From SXTU01 sp964496695 (GTDB taxonomy: Bacteria > Verrucomicrobiota > Verrucomicrobiia > Limisphaerales > SXTU01), in assembly GCA_964496695.1 (NCBI GenBank), contig CAZCBE010000007.1, positions 1 to 64,000 of the forward strand: 64,000 nucleotides of DNA, read 5' to 3'. The notes under the pieces are model-generated. The model was not told where the DNA came from. It ran no database searches and worked only from the letters and a program-made list of their open reading frames with translations. Positions 8,736-16,977 of this stretch are shown one piece after another (the first letter of the stretch is position 1; the number at the start of each line of letters is the position of its first letter). A program made the translations under genes and the position numbers.

Positions 8736-9542
8736 TCAAGCGTGCAACGCAGCAGCATATTCCGCGGCCTTCTCCTGTAGGCAGGAGAGCCGGTCGGAAT
8801 CCGGAACTGGGTTGGCGGACTTGGCGGGGAATTCATCGTAAGTAAGCCCGTCCAAAGTGCGGCCGGTCATCTTCTTGCGGACACCACCCCACTGTTTGAA
8901 GAAGAACGCGACGCCGGCAGAGTGGCATTGCGCGCGGATGGAACGCACCCACGCGGGCTGCATCGGGCGCGCACCAGCGCCGCTTTCGCCACCGACGATG
9001 GCCCAGTGAATGTCCCGCAGGTCGAACGGACCAAGATCTTCCAACAGCGGCTCGATCGAGAGAAAGCGCACTGCGGCAGGTGTGTCGCGCAGGAGGGCAA
9101 TGCGTGGGAGGCCGTGCTTGCGGTTCTCGACACTCACGCCCCACCAGATGTGCGACTGCCCGGCAGCGAAGCGCAGCTTGCCCCGCAGCAATTCGCGCAA
9201 CCGGTCGGCCCGCTTGGTCAGCATTTGGTAGGTGTGCCAGTTCGCAGCGACCATGACGCGGGCGACGGCTACGATGTAATCGTCCGGCACGTCCTTGTGA
9301 AAGAGGTCGCTCATGGAGTTTACAAAGATCATCCGGGGCGTGATCCAGCGGAGCGGGTCGCCGAGCTTGTCTGGCACGAGGCGGAGATCGAAGCCCTGCT
9401 CGAAGGGGTGGCCAGGCACGCCGCGAAACCGTTCGGCAAAGGTTTCCGCGTAGCAATGCAGGCAGCCGGGGCTGACTTTGGTGCAGCCCCGAACGGGATT
9501 CCAGGTGGCGTCCGTCCACTCGATTTTGGATTTGTCGCTCAT
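8736..9542 (-). CDS. Three-Cys-motif protein, phage Gp37/Gp68-like (DUF5131)
   Basis: 268 residues from the ATG at 9542. The N-terminus IEWTDATWNPVRGC followed by SPGCLHCYAE gives three cysteines at 20, 27 and 30 (C-x6-C-x2-C), the hallmark of the Gp37/Gp68 family, which resembles radical-SAM proteins in its cluster-like Cys spacing. Other conserved blocks: MSDLFH, LTKRADRL, WWGVSVEN, FLSIEPLL, VGGESG and FFKQWGG. The family is common in phages and mobile regions; its activity is unproven. It sits 68 bp downstream of a TcmP gene on the same strand, which is the recurrent partner arrangement. Complete and apparently intact. Confidence 0.92.
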   Translation of the reverse strand: MSDKSKIEWTDATWNPVRGCTKVSPGCLHCYAETFAERFRGVPGHPFEQGFDLRLVPDKLGDPLRWITPRMIFVNSMSDLFHKDVPDDYIVAVARVMVAANWHTYQMLTKRADRLRELLRGKLRFAAGQSHIWWGVSVENRKHGLPRIALLRDTPAAVRFLSIEPLLEDLGPFDLRDIHWAIVGGESGAGARPMQPAWVRSIRAQCHSAGVAFFFKQWGGVRKKMTGRTLDGLTYDEFPAKSANPVPDSDRLSCLQEKAAEYAAALHA

Positions 9543-9610
9543 GCGTTGAGTTCGTTCACTCGGCACAAGGTGCCACAGCCGTTGAGACAGGGACAGTCCG
9601 AGCCGGCGAA

Positions 9611-10420
9611 CTAGAAAAGCTCACGTTGTCCTTTCTCATCGGTTTTGAGGATTTTAAGCCAGAAGTCTTCGCCGCGCGGGTGACGCGAAAAGAGCGTGAA
9701 CCGATAGAGTGGATTGTCTTCAGGCACCGACACATGGCGCGTGCCGATGAAGCCTTCCCGTTGGAAGTTTTCGCAGAAGCGCTCCACGGCTCGCCGACCA
9801 AACTCCGCTGCTTCAAGTTTGTCCCATGCGTGCCAGCTTTGGTCGCCCAAAAACTCGTCCAATGCGGTCTTGCCGGACTTGCTGGAGCGGTATTGCGGTG
9901 CATTCCAGGTGATGCTGAGGCGATGCTGGATTGTGACCAGCAAGTCAATTTTGGGATTGGCGGCAAGCAATCGCATCGCCGAAATGGGAATCTGGGAGAT
10001 GCCGGTGGGATCAACAAATGCCACGACCAAAGTATTCTGGTCGAACTTTAGCTTCCCCGTCGTTACCACATTGACCCAGTTGTCAGTCAGCACTTTGACC
10101 TTCGCTGCCTTCGGGTGAGAAGCGATGCGTTGACGGAGCGCGTCAGCCAGCTCAATTGAATCCTCGATGAGTATGTATTGGGCGAAATCGTGCTCCAACG
10201 CGATGAATGGGGAGCCGGGAAACTCCTCCTTGGTGTCCTCGTTAATGCAACAGCCTGGTCCCGCCATGACATCGAGGTAAACGAGGCGGAACCGGTTCTT
10301 CATCGAACGAGTCGTGATGCCGCAGTAGTTGCGCAAGTAGTGATGCTTGCGTTTGGCCCAGTCGCCACTCTTACGAGCAAGCAGGCCATCGCTTGCTGGC
10401 ATATAAGGAATCTTCTCCAT
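9611..10420 (-). CDS. tcmP: Three-Cys-motif partner protein TcmP
   Basis: 269 residues from the ATG at 10420. Features match the TcmP family: KxxYLRNY near the N-terminus, a methyltransferase-like glycine motif (YLDVMAGPG, Asp50 and AGPG 53-56), a second acidic motif FVDPTG (137-140) and a C-terminal WLKILK segment. The fold suggests an S-adenosylmethionine-type or nucleotide-binding enzyme, but no reaction is established. It is upstream of the three-Cys-motif gene, same strand, so the two are probably co-transcribed. The first AUG was chosen because upstream sequence lacks family similarity. Confidence 0.9.
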   Translation of the reverse strand: MEKIPYMPASDGLLARKSGDWAKRKHHYLRNYCGITTRSMKNRFRLVYLDVMAGPGCCINEDTKEEFPGSPFIALEHDFAQYILIEDSIELADALRQRIASHPKAAKVKVLTDNWVNVVTTGKLKFDQNTLVVAFVDPTGISQIPISAMRLLAANPKIDLLVTIQHRLSITWNAPQYRSSKSGKTALDEFLGDQSWHAWDKLEAAEFGRRAVERFCENFQREGFIGTRHVSVPEDNPLYRFTLFSRHPRGEDFWLKILKTDEKGQRELF

Positions 10421-10452
10421 ACTTGCAGTTGGCTTGATGAGTCCTGAGCGAA

Positions 10453-12123
10453 TTATTCCAGCCTGCAATACGCCGCCAGCCCCTGCATCCCACCTTCGCG
10501 TCCAAAGCCGCTTTCCTTGTATCCCCCGAACGGGCTGGTCGGGTCGAACTTGTTGTAGGTGTTGGCCCACACGACGCCGGCGCGGAGCTTGTTCACGAGC
10601 TTGAAGATCTTGCTGCCCTTGTCGGTCCAGACGCCGGCGCTCAGGCCGTAGGGGGTGTTGTTCGCGCGCTCGAAGGCCTCCTCGGGCGTGCGGAAGGTCA
10701 TCACGCTCAGCACGGGGCCGAAGATTTCCTCCTGGGCGACGCGGTGGCTCATGGTGACGCCGGTGAGGAAGCTGGGCGGGAACCAGTAGCCCTTCGCCGG
10801 GAGCGGGCAGCTCGACTGGTGCAGGTCCGCACCCTCGTCCACGCCGCTGCGCACCATCTCGTGAATCTTGTCGAGCTGGGCGCGGGAGTTGATCGCGCCG
10901 ACGTCGGTGTTTTTATCGAGCGGGTTGCCGACGCGGAGGGTGGCGAGGCGGTCGCGGAGCTTCTTGATGACGGCGGCGTAAACGCTTTCCTGCACGAAGA
11001 GCCGCGAGCCGGCGCAGCAGACGTGGCCCTGGTTGAAGTAGATGGCGTTGATGATGCCTTCGATGGCCTGGTCGAGCGGGGCGTCCTCGAAGACGATGTT
11101 CGCGGCCTTGCCGCCGAGTTCGAGCGTGAGCTTGGGGATTTTCGGAGCGCCGCTCTCCGAGCCGGCGTTTTGAGCGGTGTCCAGATTCGCGCCGGGTCGG
11201 AGACCGGCGCTCCGCTGAGCGATGGCCTTCGCTATCGCCTTGCCGACTTCAGTCGAACCCGTGAAGGCGATTTTATCCACGTCGGGGTGGTTCACGAGCG
11301 CGCTGCCGGTCGCGCCCGCGCCCGTGACGATGTTCACGACGCCGTCGGGCAGGCCGGCCTCGGCGAAGATTTCCGCGAGGCGCAGGGCGGTGAGGCTGGT
11401 GGTCTCGGCGGGCTTGAGGACGACGGTGTTGCCACAGGCGAGGGCGGGGGCGATCTTCCACGCGGCCATGAGCAGCGGGAAGTTCCACGGGATGATCTGC
11501 CCGGCGACGCCCAGCGGGCGCGGGGTCTTGCCGGGGAAAGCATATTTCAATTTGTCCGCCCAGCCGGCGTAGTAGAAGAAGTGCGCGGCGACCATGGGCA
11601 GGTCGAAGTCGCGGGATTCCTTGATGGGCTTGCCGCCGTCGAGGGTTTCGAGCACGGCGAGTTCGCGGGCCTTCTCCTGGATGATGCGGGCGATGCGGTA
11701 GAGGTATTTGCCGCGCTCGCTGGCGGGGAGCTGGGACCAGACGTTCTCGTAGGCACCGCGCGCGGATTGCACGGCGCGGTCCACGTCCACCTCGTCGGCG
11801 AGGGCGATCTCGGTGAGCTTCTCCTCGGTGGCGGGATTGATGGAGTCGAAGTATTTGCCCGAATGCGGCACGACGAATTTCCCGCCGATGAACAGCTCGT
11901 GGCGCGGGGCGATGGGGATGTGCTTGTAGTCCTCGGGCGCGGGCGCGTAGTCCCACTTGGAGCCGAAGTTGAGGCGGCGGTTCTTGGCGGGGACGGGCTT
12001 GGGGGCAGGTGCCGCAGCGCGGGGCGTGGCCGGCGGCGAGGTTTTGGCGGCCTGGGCGAGGGCGCGGGAAATGAGCGAGGCGGAACGGCGGGCGGCGGGC
12101 TTGCGTTGGGTCGCGGCTTTCAC
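10453..12123 (-). CDS. NAD(P)-dependent aldehyde dehydrogenase with an in-frame repeat insertion
   Basis: Oxidises an aldehyde to the acid. About 556 residues from a GTG at 12123; the upstream frame to 12252 reads through a palindromic repeat and is unlikely to be coding. Family motifs are complete: PWNFPLLMAAWKIAPALACGN, FTGSTEVGK, LELGGK with the general-base Glu, the catalytic Cys in GHVCCAG, and EEIFGPV. The N-terminal 50 residues are Ala/Pro-rich and look unstructured. Between FTGSTEVGKAIAKAIA and LTLELGGK lies about 25 extra residues encoded by a 70-bp palindromic element; that loop is normally short. It follows lysine aminomutase on the same strand; substrate is unknown. Confidence 0.88.
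   Translation of the reverse strand: MKAATQRKPAARRSASLISRALAQAAKTSPPATPRAAAPAPKPVPAKNRRLNFGSKWDYAPAPEDYKHIPIAPRHELFIGGKFVVPHSGKYFDSINPATEEKLTEIALADEVDVDRAVQSARGAYENVWSQLPASERGKYLYRIARIIQEKARELAVLETLDGGKPIKESRDFDLPMVAAHFFYYAGWADKLKYAFPGKTPRPLGVAGQIIPWNFPLLMAAWKIAPALACGNTVVLKPAETTSLTALRLAEIFAEAGLPDGVVNIVTGAGATGSALVNHPDVDKIAFTGSTEVGKAIAKAIAQRSAGLRPGANLDTAQNAGSESGAPKIPKLTLELGGKAANIVFEDAPLDQAIEGIINAIYFNQGHVCCAGSRLFVQESVYAAVIKKLRDRLATLRVGNPLDKNTDVGAINSRAQLDKIHEMVRSGVDEGADLHQSSCPLPAKGYWFPPSFLTGVTMSHRVAQEEIFGPVLSVMTFRTPEEAFERANNTPYGLSAGVWTDKGSKIFKLVNKLRAGVVWANTYNKFDPTSPFGGYKESGFGREGGMQGLAAYCRLE
11144..11213. repeat. 70-bp palindromic element (copy 2), inside the aldehyde dehydrogenase gene
   Basis: Same ends as the copies at 8279 and 23190 (GGAGCGCC ... 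GGAGACCGGCGCTCC) and the same 70-bp length, but it lies within coding sequence and leaves the frame open. Confidence 0.88.
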
Positions 12124-12176
12124 GGGCCGGAGGCTAGCAAAGGGCGGACGGGATGCCAGCGCGGAAGCGGAAGCTT

Positions 12177-12253
12177 CGTGAGGCGGACACTCTTGTCCGC
12201 TATGCGATGCATGCGGAGCCTGTGGACTGGGGGACAAGAGTGTCCCCCTCACG
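12177..12253. repeat. GGACACTCTTGTCC-type palindromic element
   Basis: Ends CGTGAGG and CCTCACG are inverted; inside are GGACACTCTTGTCC and GGACAAGAGTGTCC. The same family appears at 27599-27674 and as a half copy at 27370-27395. It fills the gap between the aminomutase stop and the dehydrogenase start. Confidence 0.85.
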
Positions 12254-12258
12254 AGCCA

Positions 12259-13497
12259 TTACACCATCTCCGGCACATGGAAGTTCTCGGACGGCTTGAA
12301 GCGCGGGTTGCCGTCGGCGCCCTCGACATACTCGAAGACCTTGCCCTCGAAGTTGCGGATGACCACGCGGTCGGCGTTGCGGCTCAGGACGTAGTCCGGG
12401 TTCACCGGCACCTTGCCGCCGCCGCCGGGGGCATCAATGACATACTGGGGCACGGCGTAGCCGGTGGTGTGGCCGCGCAGGGACTTCATGATCTCCAAGC
12501 CCTTCCGCACGCTGGCGCGCAGATGGGCGCTGCCGGCGATGAGGTCGCACTGGTAGATGTAGTAGGGGCGCACGCGGCAGATGAGGAGCTTCTGCACCAG
12601 CGCCTTCATGACGATGGGGTCGTCGTTGACGTGCTTGAGCAGGACGGACTGGTTGCCCAGCGGGATGCCGGCGTCGGCGAGACGACCGAGGGCGTCGCGG
12701 ACCTCGGTGGTCAGTTCGCGCGGGTGGTTCGTGTGGATGCTGATGAAGAGCGGGTGGAACTGCCGGAGCATCGCACATAGGGCGGGTGTGATGCGCTGCG
12801 GCAGGAAGAGCGGGATGCGCGTGCCGATGCGGAGGAACTCGATGTGCTTGATGGCGCGCAGGCGGGTGAGGAGATACTCCAGCTTGTCATCGCTGAAGAG
12901 CAGGGGATCACCGCCGCTAAGCAGCACGTCGCGGATCTGCGGGTGCTTGGCGATGTAATCAATCTGCCGGTCGAACTCGGGGTGGAAGTCGTAGCCGCTG
13001 GCGTTGCTGACGAGGCGTGAGCGGGTGCAATAGCGGCAGTAGGCGGCGCAGCGGTCCGTGACGAGGAAGAGCACGCGGTCGGGGTAGCGGTGGACGAGGC
13101 CGGGCACGGGCGAGTGCGAGTCCTCGCCGCAGGGGTCGGCCATTTCCCACGGCGCGGTGTTGGTCTCCTCCAGGCGGGGGATCATCTGCTGGCGGATGGG
13201 GCAGTGCTCGTCCGCCGGGTCAATGAGGTTGAAGAAGTGCGGGGTGATGGCCATCGCCAGCTTGGTGCGGGAGAGGATGGCTCCGGCGCGTTCCTCGCGG
13301 GTGAGGGTGGGGAGGAACTGCTCCAGTTGCTCGACGGTGGTGACGCGGTGCTTGAGCTGCCATTTCCAGTCGTTCCACTCGGCGTCGGGGACATGAGCCC
13401 ACGGGCCGCGTCCGGCGGGATGGAATTCCTTGAGCTGCTGGAGGCGCTGGTCTGGCGGGGGCTCCTCGCTGCCCGCCTCTACGAAATCCCTAAACAT
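12259..13497 (-). CDS. kamA: Lysine 2,3-aminomutase (radical SAM, PLP)
   Basis: Interconverts L-lysine and L-beta-lysine. 412 residues, the usual length. The radical-SAM cluster motif is CAAYCRYC (Cys 150, 154, 157). The PLP lysine motif DAPGGGGK is present near residue 345, as is YQCDL, so both acidic residues that bind the substrate amino group in clostridial lysine aminomutase are kept; this favours lysine over EF-P-type EpmB activity, which lacks the long C-terminal part. No beta-lysine acetyltransferase gene is adjacent, so production of N-acetyl-beta-lysine as an osmolyte is not shown. A consensus promoter lies immediately upstream. Confidence 0.93.
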   Translation of the reverse strand: MFRDFVEAGSEEPPPDQRLQQLKEFHPAGRGPWAHVPDAEWNDWKWQLKHRVTTVEQLEQFLPTLTREERAGAILSRTKLAMAITPHFFNLIDPADEHCPIRQQMIPRLEETNTAPWEMADPCGEDSHSPVPGLVHRYPDRVLFLVTDRCAAYCRYCTRSRLVSNASGYDFHPEFDRQIDYIAKHPQIRDVLLSGGDPLLFSDDKLEYLLTRLRAIKHIEFLRIGTRIPLFLPQRITPALCAMLRQFHPLFISIHTNHPRELTTEVRDALGRLADAGIPLGNQSVLLKHVNDDPIVMKALVQKLLICRVRPYYIYQCDLIAGSAHLRASVRKGLEIMKSLRGHTTGYAVPQYVIDAPGGGGKVPVNPDYVLSRNADRVVIRNFEGKVFEYVEGADGNPRFKPSENFHVPEMV

Positions 13498-13506
13498 GAT
13501 GGCGGC

Positions 13507-13534
13507 ACTATAAAACCGAAGTTCCGGGAGTCAA
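13507..13534 (-). promoter_or_regulatory. Sigma-70-type promoter of kamA, likely leaderless transcript
   Basis: Minus strand: TTGACT (13534-13529), 16-base spacer, TATAGT (13512-13507). Only nine bases separate the -10 element from the ATG, so transcription should begin within about three bases of the start codon. Confidence 0.65.
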
Positions 13535-13683
13535 GGGGACCGCCGGTGATGATTGACGGGGACGCTGAGGTGATCGGGAGGAGGGGATTTCCCAGAGATT
13601 GGGGACGGGCAAAGATTTTTTAGCTGAGCCGGAGCACCGCAGTGCGTTGGCACGGATCTCACTAACGCAGAGACGGCGCACCG

Positions 13684-13872
13684 CTATGGAGTGCGGCGAG
13701 TTCTCGCCGCTTTCCGCAGGCGACTTGTCCCCGTCGAGGGGTTTGTGGATGGGTTTTTGGTGGCCTGCGCGCTCGCGCGAGCGCTGCGGGCCGCTTGGCG
13801 CAAGTGCGCTAAGGTTTGTCGACGGCGACAAGTCGCCTGCGGAAAGCGGTGACAAGTTACCGCACTCCATAG
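13684..13872. repeat. ~190-bp element with long inverted ends (GGAGTGCGG family)
   Basis: The two ends, about 55 bp each, are inverted copies: CTATGGAGTGCGG with GGCGACTTGTC on the left, and GACAAGTCGCC with CCGCACTCCATAG on the right. Related copies are at 35695-35803 (one half) and 50774-50936. Peptides such as SPLSAGDLSPS in these frames are repeat artefacts. Confidence 0.85.
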
Positions 13873-14047
13873 GCGTCGCAGGCGATCCTGGCACCGCAGA
13901 ATGGCGCAGCCAAGTGGACTACGGAGATTTAGCGCGGCTCCTCCGCGATATGACTTTGCGGTAAGTTACAGATACACTTACCCGGCCCGGTTGGCTTCGA
14001 TTGTTGGTGGGATTGCCAAGCTGGGCGACGCGTTGGATTATTCCCGC

Positions 14048-14251
14048 ATGATCGTGATAGCCGACGACAAAGGCCGGGTGCAACTGCGACGCTGGCAGGT
14101 GCAGCCGGGAGACGTGTGGGCTGTGGAGGCGCAAAGCGCGCGCAAGCTGGTGCTCACCAAGCTGGAGCGTCCGCAGCCAAAACTCAGTTTGCTGGAGCAT
14201 CTGCGGGGCTTGTCCGGTTTGGAACTGCCAGCCCGATCCTTGCGGCATTGA
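14048..14251 (+). CDS. AbrB/MazE-like swapped-hairpin protein, possibly a remnant
   Basis: A short protein of about 67 residues from the ATG at 14048. MIVIADDKGRVQLRRWQVQP followed by GDVWAVEAQSARKLVLTKLERP has the pattern of an AbrB/SpoVT swapped-hairpin DNA-binding domain (DKGR, PGD, then a hydrophobic strand). Such proteins are antitoxins or transition-state regulators. No toxin gene is next to it. It is wedged between a palindromic element and the inverted repeat at 14257, and an in-frame extension upstream to 13901 reads mostly through repeat sequence. It may be an orphan or decayed antitoxin. Confidence 0.45.
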   Translation: MIVIADDKGRVQLRRWQVQPGDVWAVEAQSARKLVLTKLERPQPKLSLLEHLRGLSGLELPARSLRH

Positions 14252-14256
14252 GGAAG

Positions 14257-14321
14257 GGTCAGAAAAATGGGGTCAGAAAAATCAGCGGGTGCTCAGATCT
14301 TTCTGCCCCATTTTTCTGACC
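14257..14321. repeat. 16-bp perfect inverted repeat GGTCAGAAAAATGGGG
   Basis: GGTCAGAAAAATGGGG at 14257-14272 is exactly inverted at 14306-14321, and the motif GGGTCAGAAAAAT recurs directly at 14270. GGGGTCAG-type ends are often seen beside IS200-like or REP-associated transposons, but no transposase is present. It could also terminate the AbrB-like gene. Confidence 0.7.
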
Positions 14322-14395
14322 TGACTTTCCGCCGGGGATTTCTGGAATGCCCCAAATTCCAATGCAAGTCGGTAGCCTACAGCCGGACGTCACCC

Positions 14396-14438
14396 CTCAC
14401 CCCAACCCTCTCCCCTCCTCCGAGGAAGGGAGAGGGAG
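14396..14438. repeat. CCCTCTCCC/GGGAGAGGG hairpin repeat
   Basis: CTCACCCCAACCCTCTCCCC, the loop CTCCTCCGAGGAAG and GGGAGAGGGAG form a REP-like hairpin. Same family near 396, 16748, 16888, 24193, 36428, 36650, 52300 and 52390. Confidence 0.85.
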
Positions 14439-14525
14439 GAAAGTTTGCCCGGAAGCGTGCCCCCAAGAATACCTCTCGCTCCCGGCCCTTTGTCTGCTAC
14501 GCTGGGCAAGTCGCTTCGACGCAGC

Positions 14526-16688
14526 ATGACACCCAAACTGTTTTCTGAACTCGGCCTATCCCCCGAGATCCTCAAGGCCATAGACAAGCTCGGTTTCGAG
14601 CAGGCCGCGCCCATTCAGGCCGCCGCCATCCCCGTTTTGCTGTCCGGCAAGGACATCGTCGGCCAGTCGCAAACCGGCTCGGGCAAGACCGCAGCTTTTG
14701 CCATTCCGGCCATCGAGATGACCGATCCGCAGGTGCGCTCGGTGCAGGTGCTCATCCTCTGCCCCACGCGTGAACTCGCCGTGCAGGTGTGTGAGGAGGT
14801 CCACAAGCTCGCGTTCTTCAAGCGCGGCATTCACGCGCTGCCGATTTACGGCGGGCAGTCCTACGACCGCCAGCTCATCGGGCTGCGCCAGGGCGCGCAG
14901 ATCGTCATCGGCACGCCGGGCCGCGTGATGGACCACATGCGGCGCGGGACGCTGCGCCTTGAGACGCTCAAGATGGTGATCCTCGACGAGGCCGACGTGA
15001 TGCTGAACATGGGTTTCCGCGAGGACATCGAGTTCATCCTCCAGACCACGCCCGCCGCGCGGCAGACGGTGTTCTTCAGCGCCACGATGCCCCGGCCGAT
15101 CCGGGACTTGATCGAGAAGTATTCCAAGGCCCCGGAGAACGTGCGGGTCGAGCAGCAGGCGATGACGGTGCCGACGGTGGAGCAGATTTACTTCGAAGTG
15201 GACCGCCGCTGGAAGATCGAGGTGCTCACGCGGCTCATTGATGTGCATGACCTCAAGCTGTGCATCGTCTTCTGCAACACCAAGCGCATGGTGGATGAAC
15301 TGGTGGAGCATCTGAACACGCAGGGCTACTCCGCCGAGGGCCTGCATGGCGACATGAACCAGGCGCAGCGCGACCGCGTGATGAACAAGTTCCGCAAATC
15401 CGGCCTCGAGTTCCTCGTGGCCACGGACGTGGCGGCGCGCGGCATTGACGTGGACGACATTCAGGCGGTCTTCAACTACGACCTGCCTTACGACGTGGAA
15501 GACTACGTCCACCGCATCGGCCGCACCGGCCGCGCGGGCCGCAGCGGCATGGCGTTTTCCTTCGTGGCCGGCCGCGAGCTGTTCCAGATCCGCAACATCG
15601 AGCGCTTTACCAACATGCGCATCCAGCGCGGGCGCGTTCCCTCGGTCGAGGAAGTGGACGAGGCGCGCGCCAACGTGCTGCTGGACAAGGTCCGTGCCAC
15701 GTTGCAGGGCGGCGAATTTCAACGGCAAGACCACGCGGTCGAGCGGCTGCTCGAAGAGGGCTTTGACAGCACGGACATCATCTCAGCCGTGCTGCATCTC
15801 CTCGAAGGCGGCGACCCCGGTGAGAAGCAGCCCCCGGCGAAGGCCGACGAGCGAGCGCGCCCGCAAACTCCCGGTGTTGCCCGCCCTGCTGCTCCCGTTG
15901 CACCGGCGCCCGTCCCGGCCCCCCGACCCATTCAGCGCGCGCTGCCGAAGCCGGCGGCCCCTCGGCCCGCGCCAGTCGCAGCGCCCAAGCCCGTTCCGGC
16001 CGCGCCGGTGGCGGTGCCTCAGGCCCCGGCCCCCGCTGCCGCTGCGGTCGAGACGGCGGCTCCTGCTCCCGCGGAGGCTGTGGTTGCCCCTGCCGGGGAG
16101 AGCAAGAATGAGGCGGAGAGCGTGCAGCCGCCCGCTGCGCCACTTGTGGAGTCAGCCGTCCAAACGCCTGCTGTGCCGGAAGCACAAGCAGCGTCGCCAG
16201 TGGCCGCTCCTTCGGAAGACCTCGACGCGCGTCCCTCGACTTCCGCCGACCTGCGCCAGCTCATCAACCAGCCGCGCAAGCCCGGCCCGCCGAAAAAGGC
16301 TCTGCGCACGGAACTGGACCGGCCCGCCGCGCGCCAGCCGGTGCGCCGTGATTACGACCAGTTCGAGGACCAGCCGAACGAGCGCCCGCGCCGTGATGAC
16401 TTTGCTCCCGGTCCGCGCGCGGCTGCGCGGCCTGCACCCAGCCGGCGCACGCCTGCTGAGATGACCCGGCTCTGGATGAGCGTGGGCGAGCAGCACGGCG
16501 TCGCTCCCGGCGATGTCGTCGGCTGCATTCTGGGCGAGACGGGGCTGCCGCCGCAGACCGTCGGGGTGGTGGACATCCGCGAGCGGCACACCTTCGTGGA
16601 CGTGTCGGCGGAAGCCGCGTCCGGCATCATCGCCAAGCTCAACCGCACCGCCATCCGCGGGCAGCGGCTCAAGGTCAAACTCGCGTGA
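14526..16688 (+). CDS. DEAD-box RNA helicase, DeaD/CsdA-like
   Basis: ATP-dependent RNA unwinding, usually in ribosome assembly or cold adaptation. 720 residues from the ATG at 14526. Motifs in order: Q motif (FSELGLS to PIQ), Walker A SQTGSGKT, PTRELA, TPGR, LDEAD, SAT, ATDVAARGID and HRIGRTGRAGR. After the two RecA domains comes a low-complexity Ala/Pro-rich linker (about residues 440-635), then a C-terminal domain (WMSVGEQHGVAPGDVVGCIL to the end) that matches the DbpA-type RNA-binding fold. The linker is longer than in Escherichia coli DeaD. Start chosen at the first residue with Q-motif context. Confidence 0.93.
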   Translation: MTPKLFSELGLSPEILKAIDKLGFEQAAPIQAAAIPVLLSGKDIVGQSQTGSGKTAAFAIPAIEMTDPQVRSVQVLILCPTRELAVQVCEEVHKLAFFKRGIHALPIYGGQSYDRQLIGLRQGAQIVIGTPGRVMDHMRRGTLRLETLKMVILDEADVMLNMGFREDIEFILQTTPAARQTVFFSATMPRPIRDLIEKYSKAPENVRVEQQAMTVPTVEQIYFEVDRRWKIEVLTRLIDVHDLKLCIVFCNTKRMVDELVEHLNTQGYSAEGLHGDMNQAQRDRVMNKFRKSGLEFLVATDVAARGIDVDDIQAVFNYDLPYDVEDYVHRIGRTGRAGRSGMAFSFVAGRELFQIRNIERFTNMRIQRGRVPSVEEVDEARANVLLDKVRATLQGGEFQRQDHAVERLLEEGFDSTDIISAVLHLLEGGDPGEKQPPAKADERARPQTPGVARPAAPVAPAPVPAPRPIQRALPKPAAPRPAPVAAPKPVPAAPVAVPQAPAPAAAAVETAAPAPAEAVVAPAGESKNEAESVQPPAAPLVESAVQTPAVPEAQAASPVAAPSEDLDARPSTSADLRQLINQPRKPGPPKKALRTELDRPAARQPVRRDYDQFEDQPNERPRRDDFAPGPRAAARPAPSRRTPAEMTRLWMSVGEQHGVAPGDVVGCILGETGLPPQTVGVVDIRERHTFVDVSAEAASGIIAKLNRTAIRGQRLKVKLA

Positions 16689-16747
16689 GTCGCCTCCAGC
16701 GAAGCGAACGGCACCTGTGCGGCCTTGCGCGCCCGTCTGCCCCGCCG

Positions 16748-16925
16748 CCCTCTTCTCCCTCTCCCCTCAACGGGGAGAGGGCCGGGGTGAGGGGTGGGAA
16801 CGCCCGTGAGTTGGTTCCATCTGGTGCGGTCATGAACCCACCTGCCAGCATCTGCCTTGTAGTCCACCGTGGGTATTTGCACCCCTCACCCTCAATCCCT
16901 CTCCCCGTTGAGGGGAGAGGGAAGT
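16748..16925. repeat. Pair of CCCTCTCCC hairpins in inverted arrangement
   Basis: Hairpins at about 16748-16795 and 16880-16922 are mirror images (…GGCCGGGGTGAGGG and CCCTCACCC…). Such paired, inverted units resemble bacterial interspersed mosaic elements. They fill the 290-bp gap between the helicase and the ABC-F gene. Confidence 0.8.
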
Positions 16926-16977
16926 CACCTCGCAACCTTTTCGGCCTGCTCGTATCAGCGGGCCTCAGCACACTCCC

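Noticed and set aside
8736..10420. Complete prophage around the Gp37/Gp68-like gene
   Set aside because: No integrase, capsid, terminase or tail gene is near; flanking genes are chromosomal.
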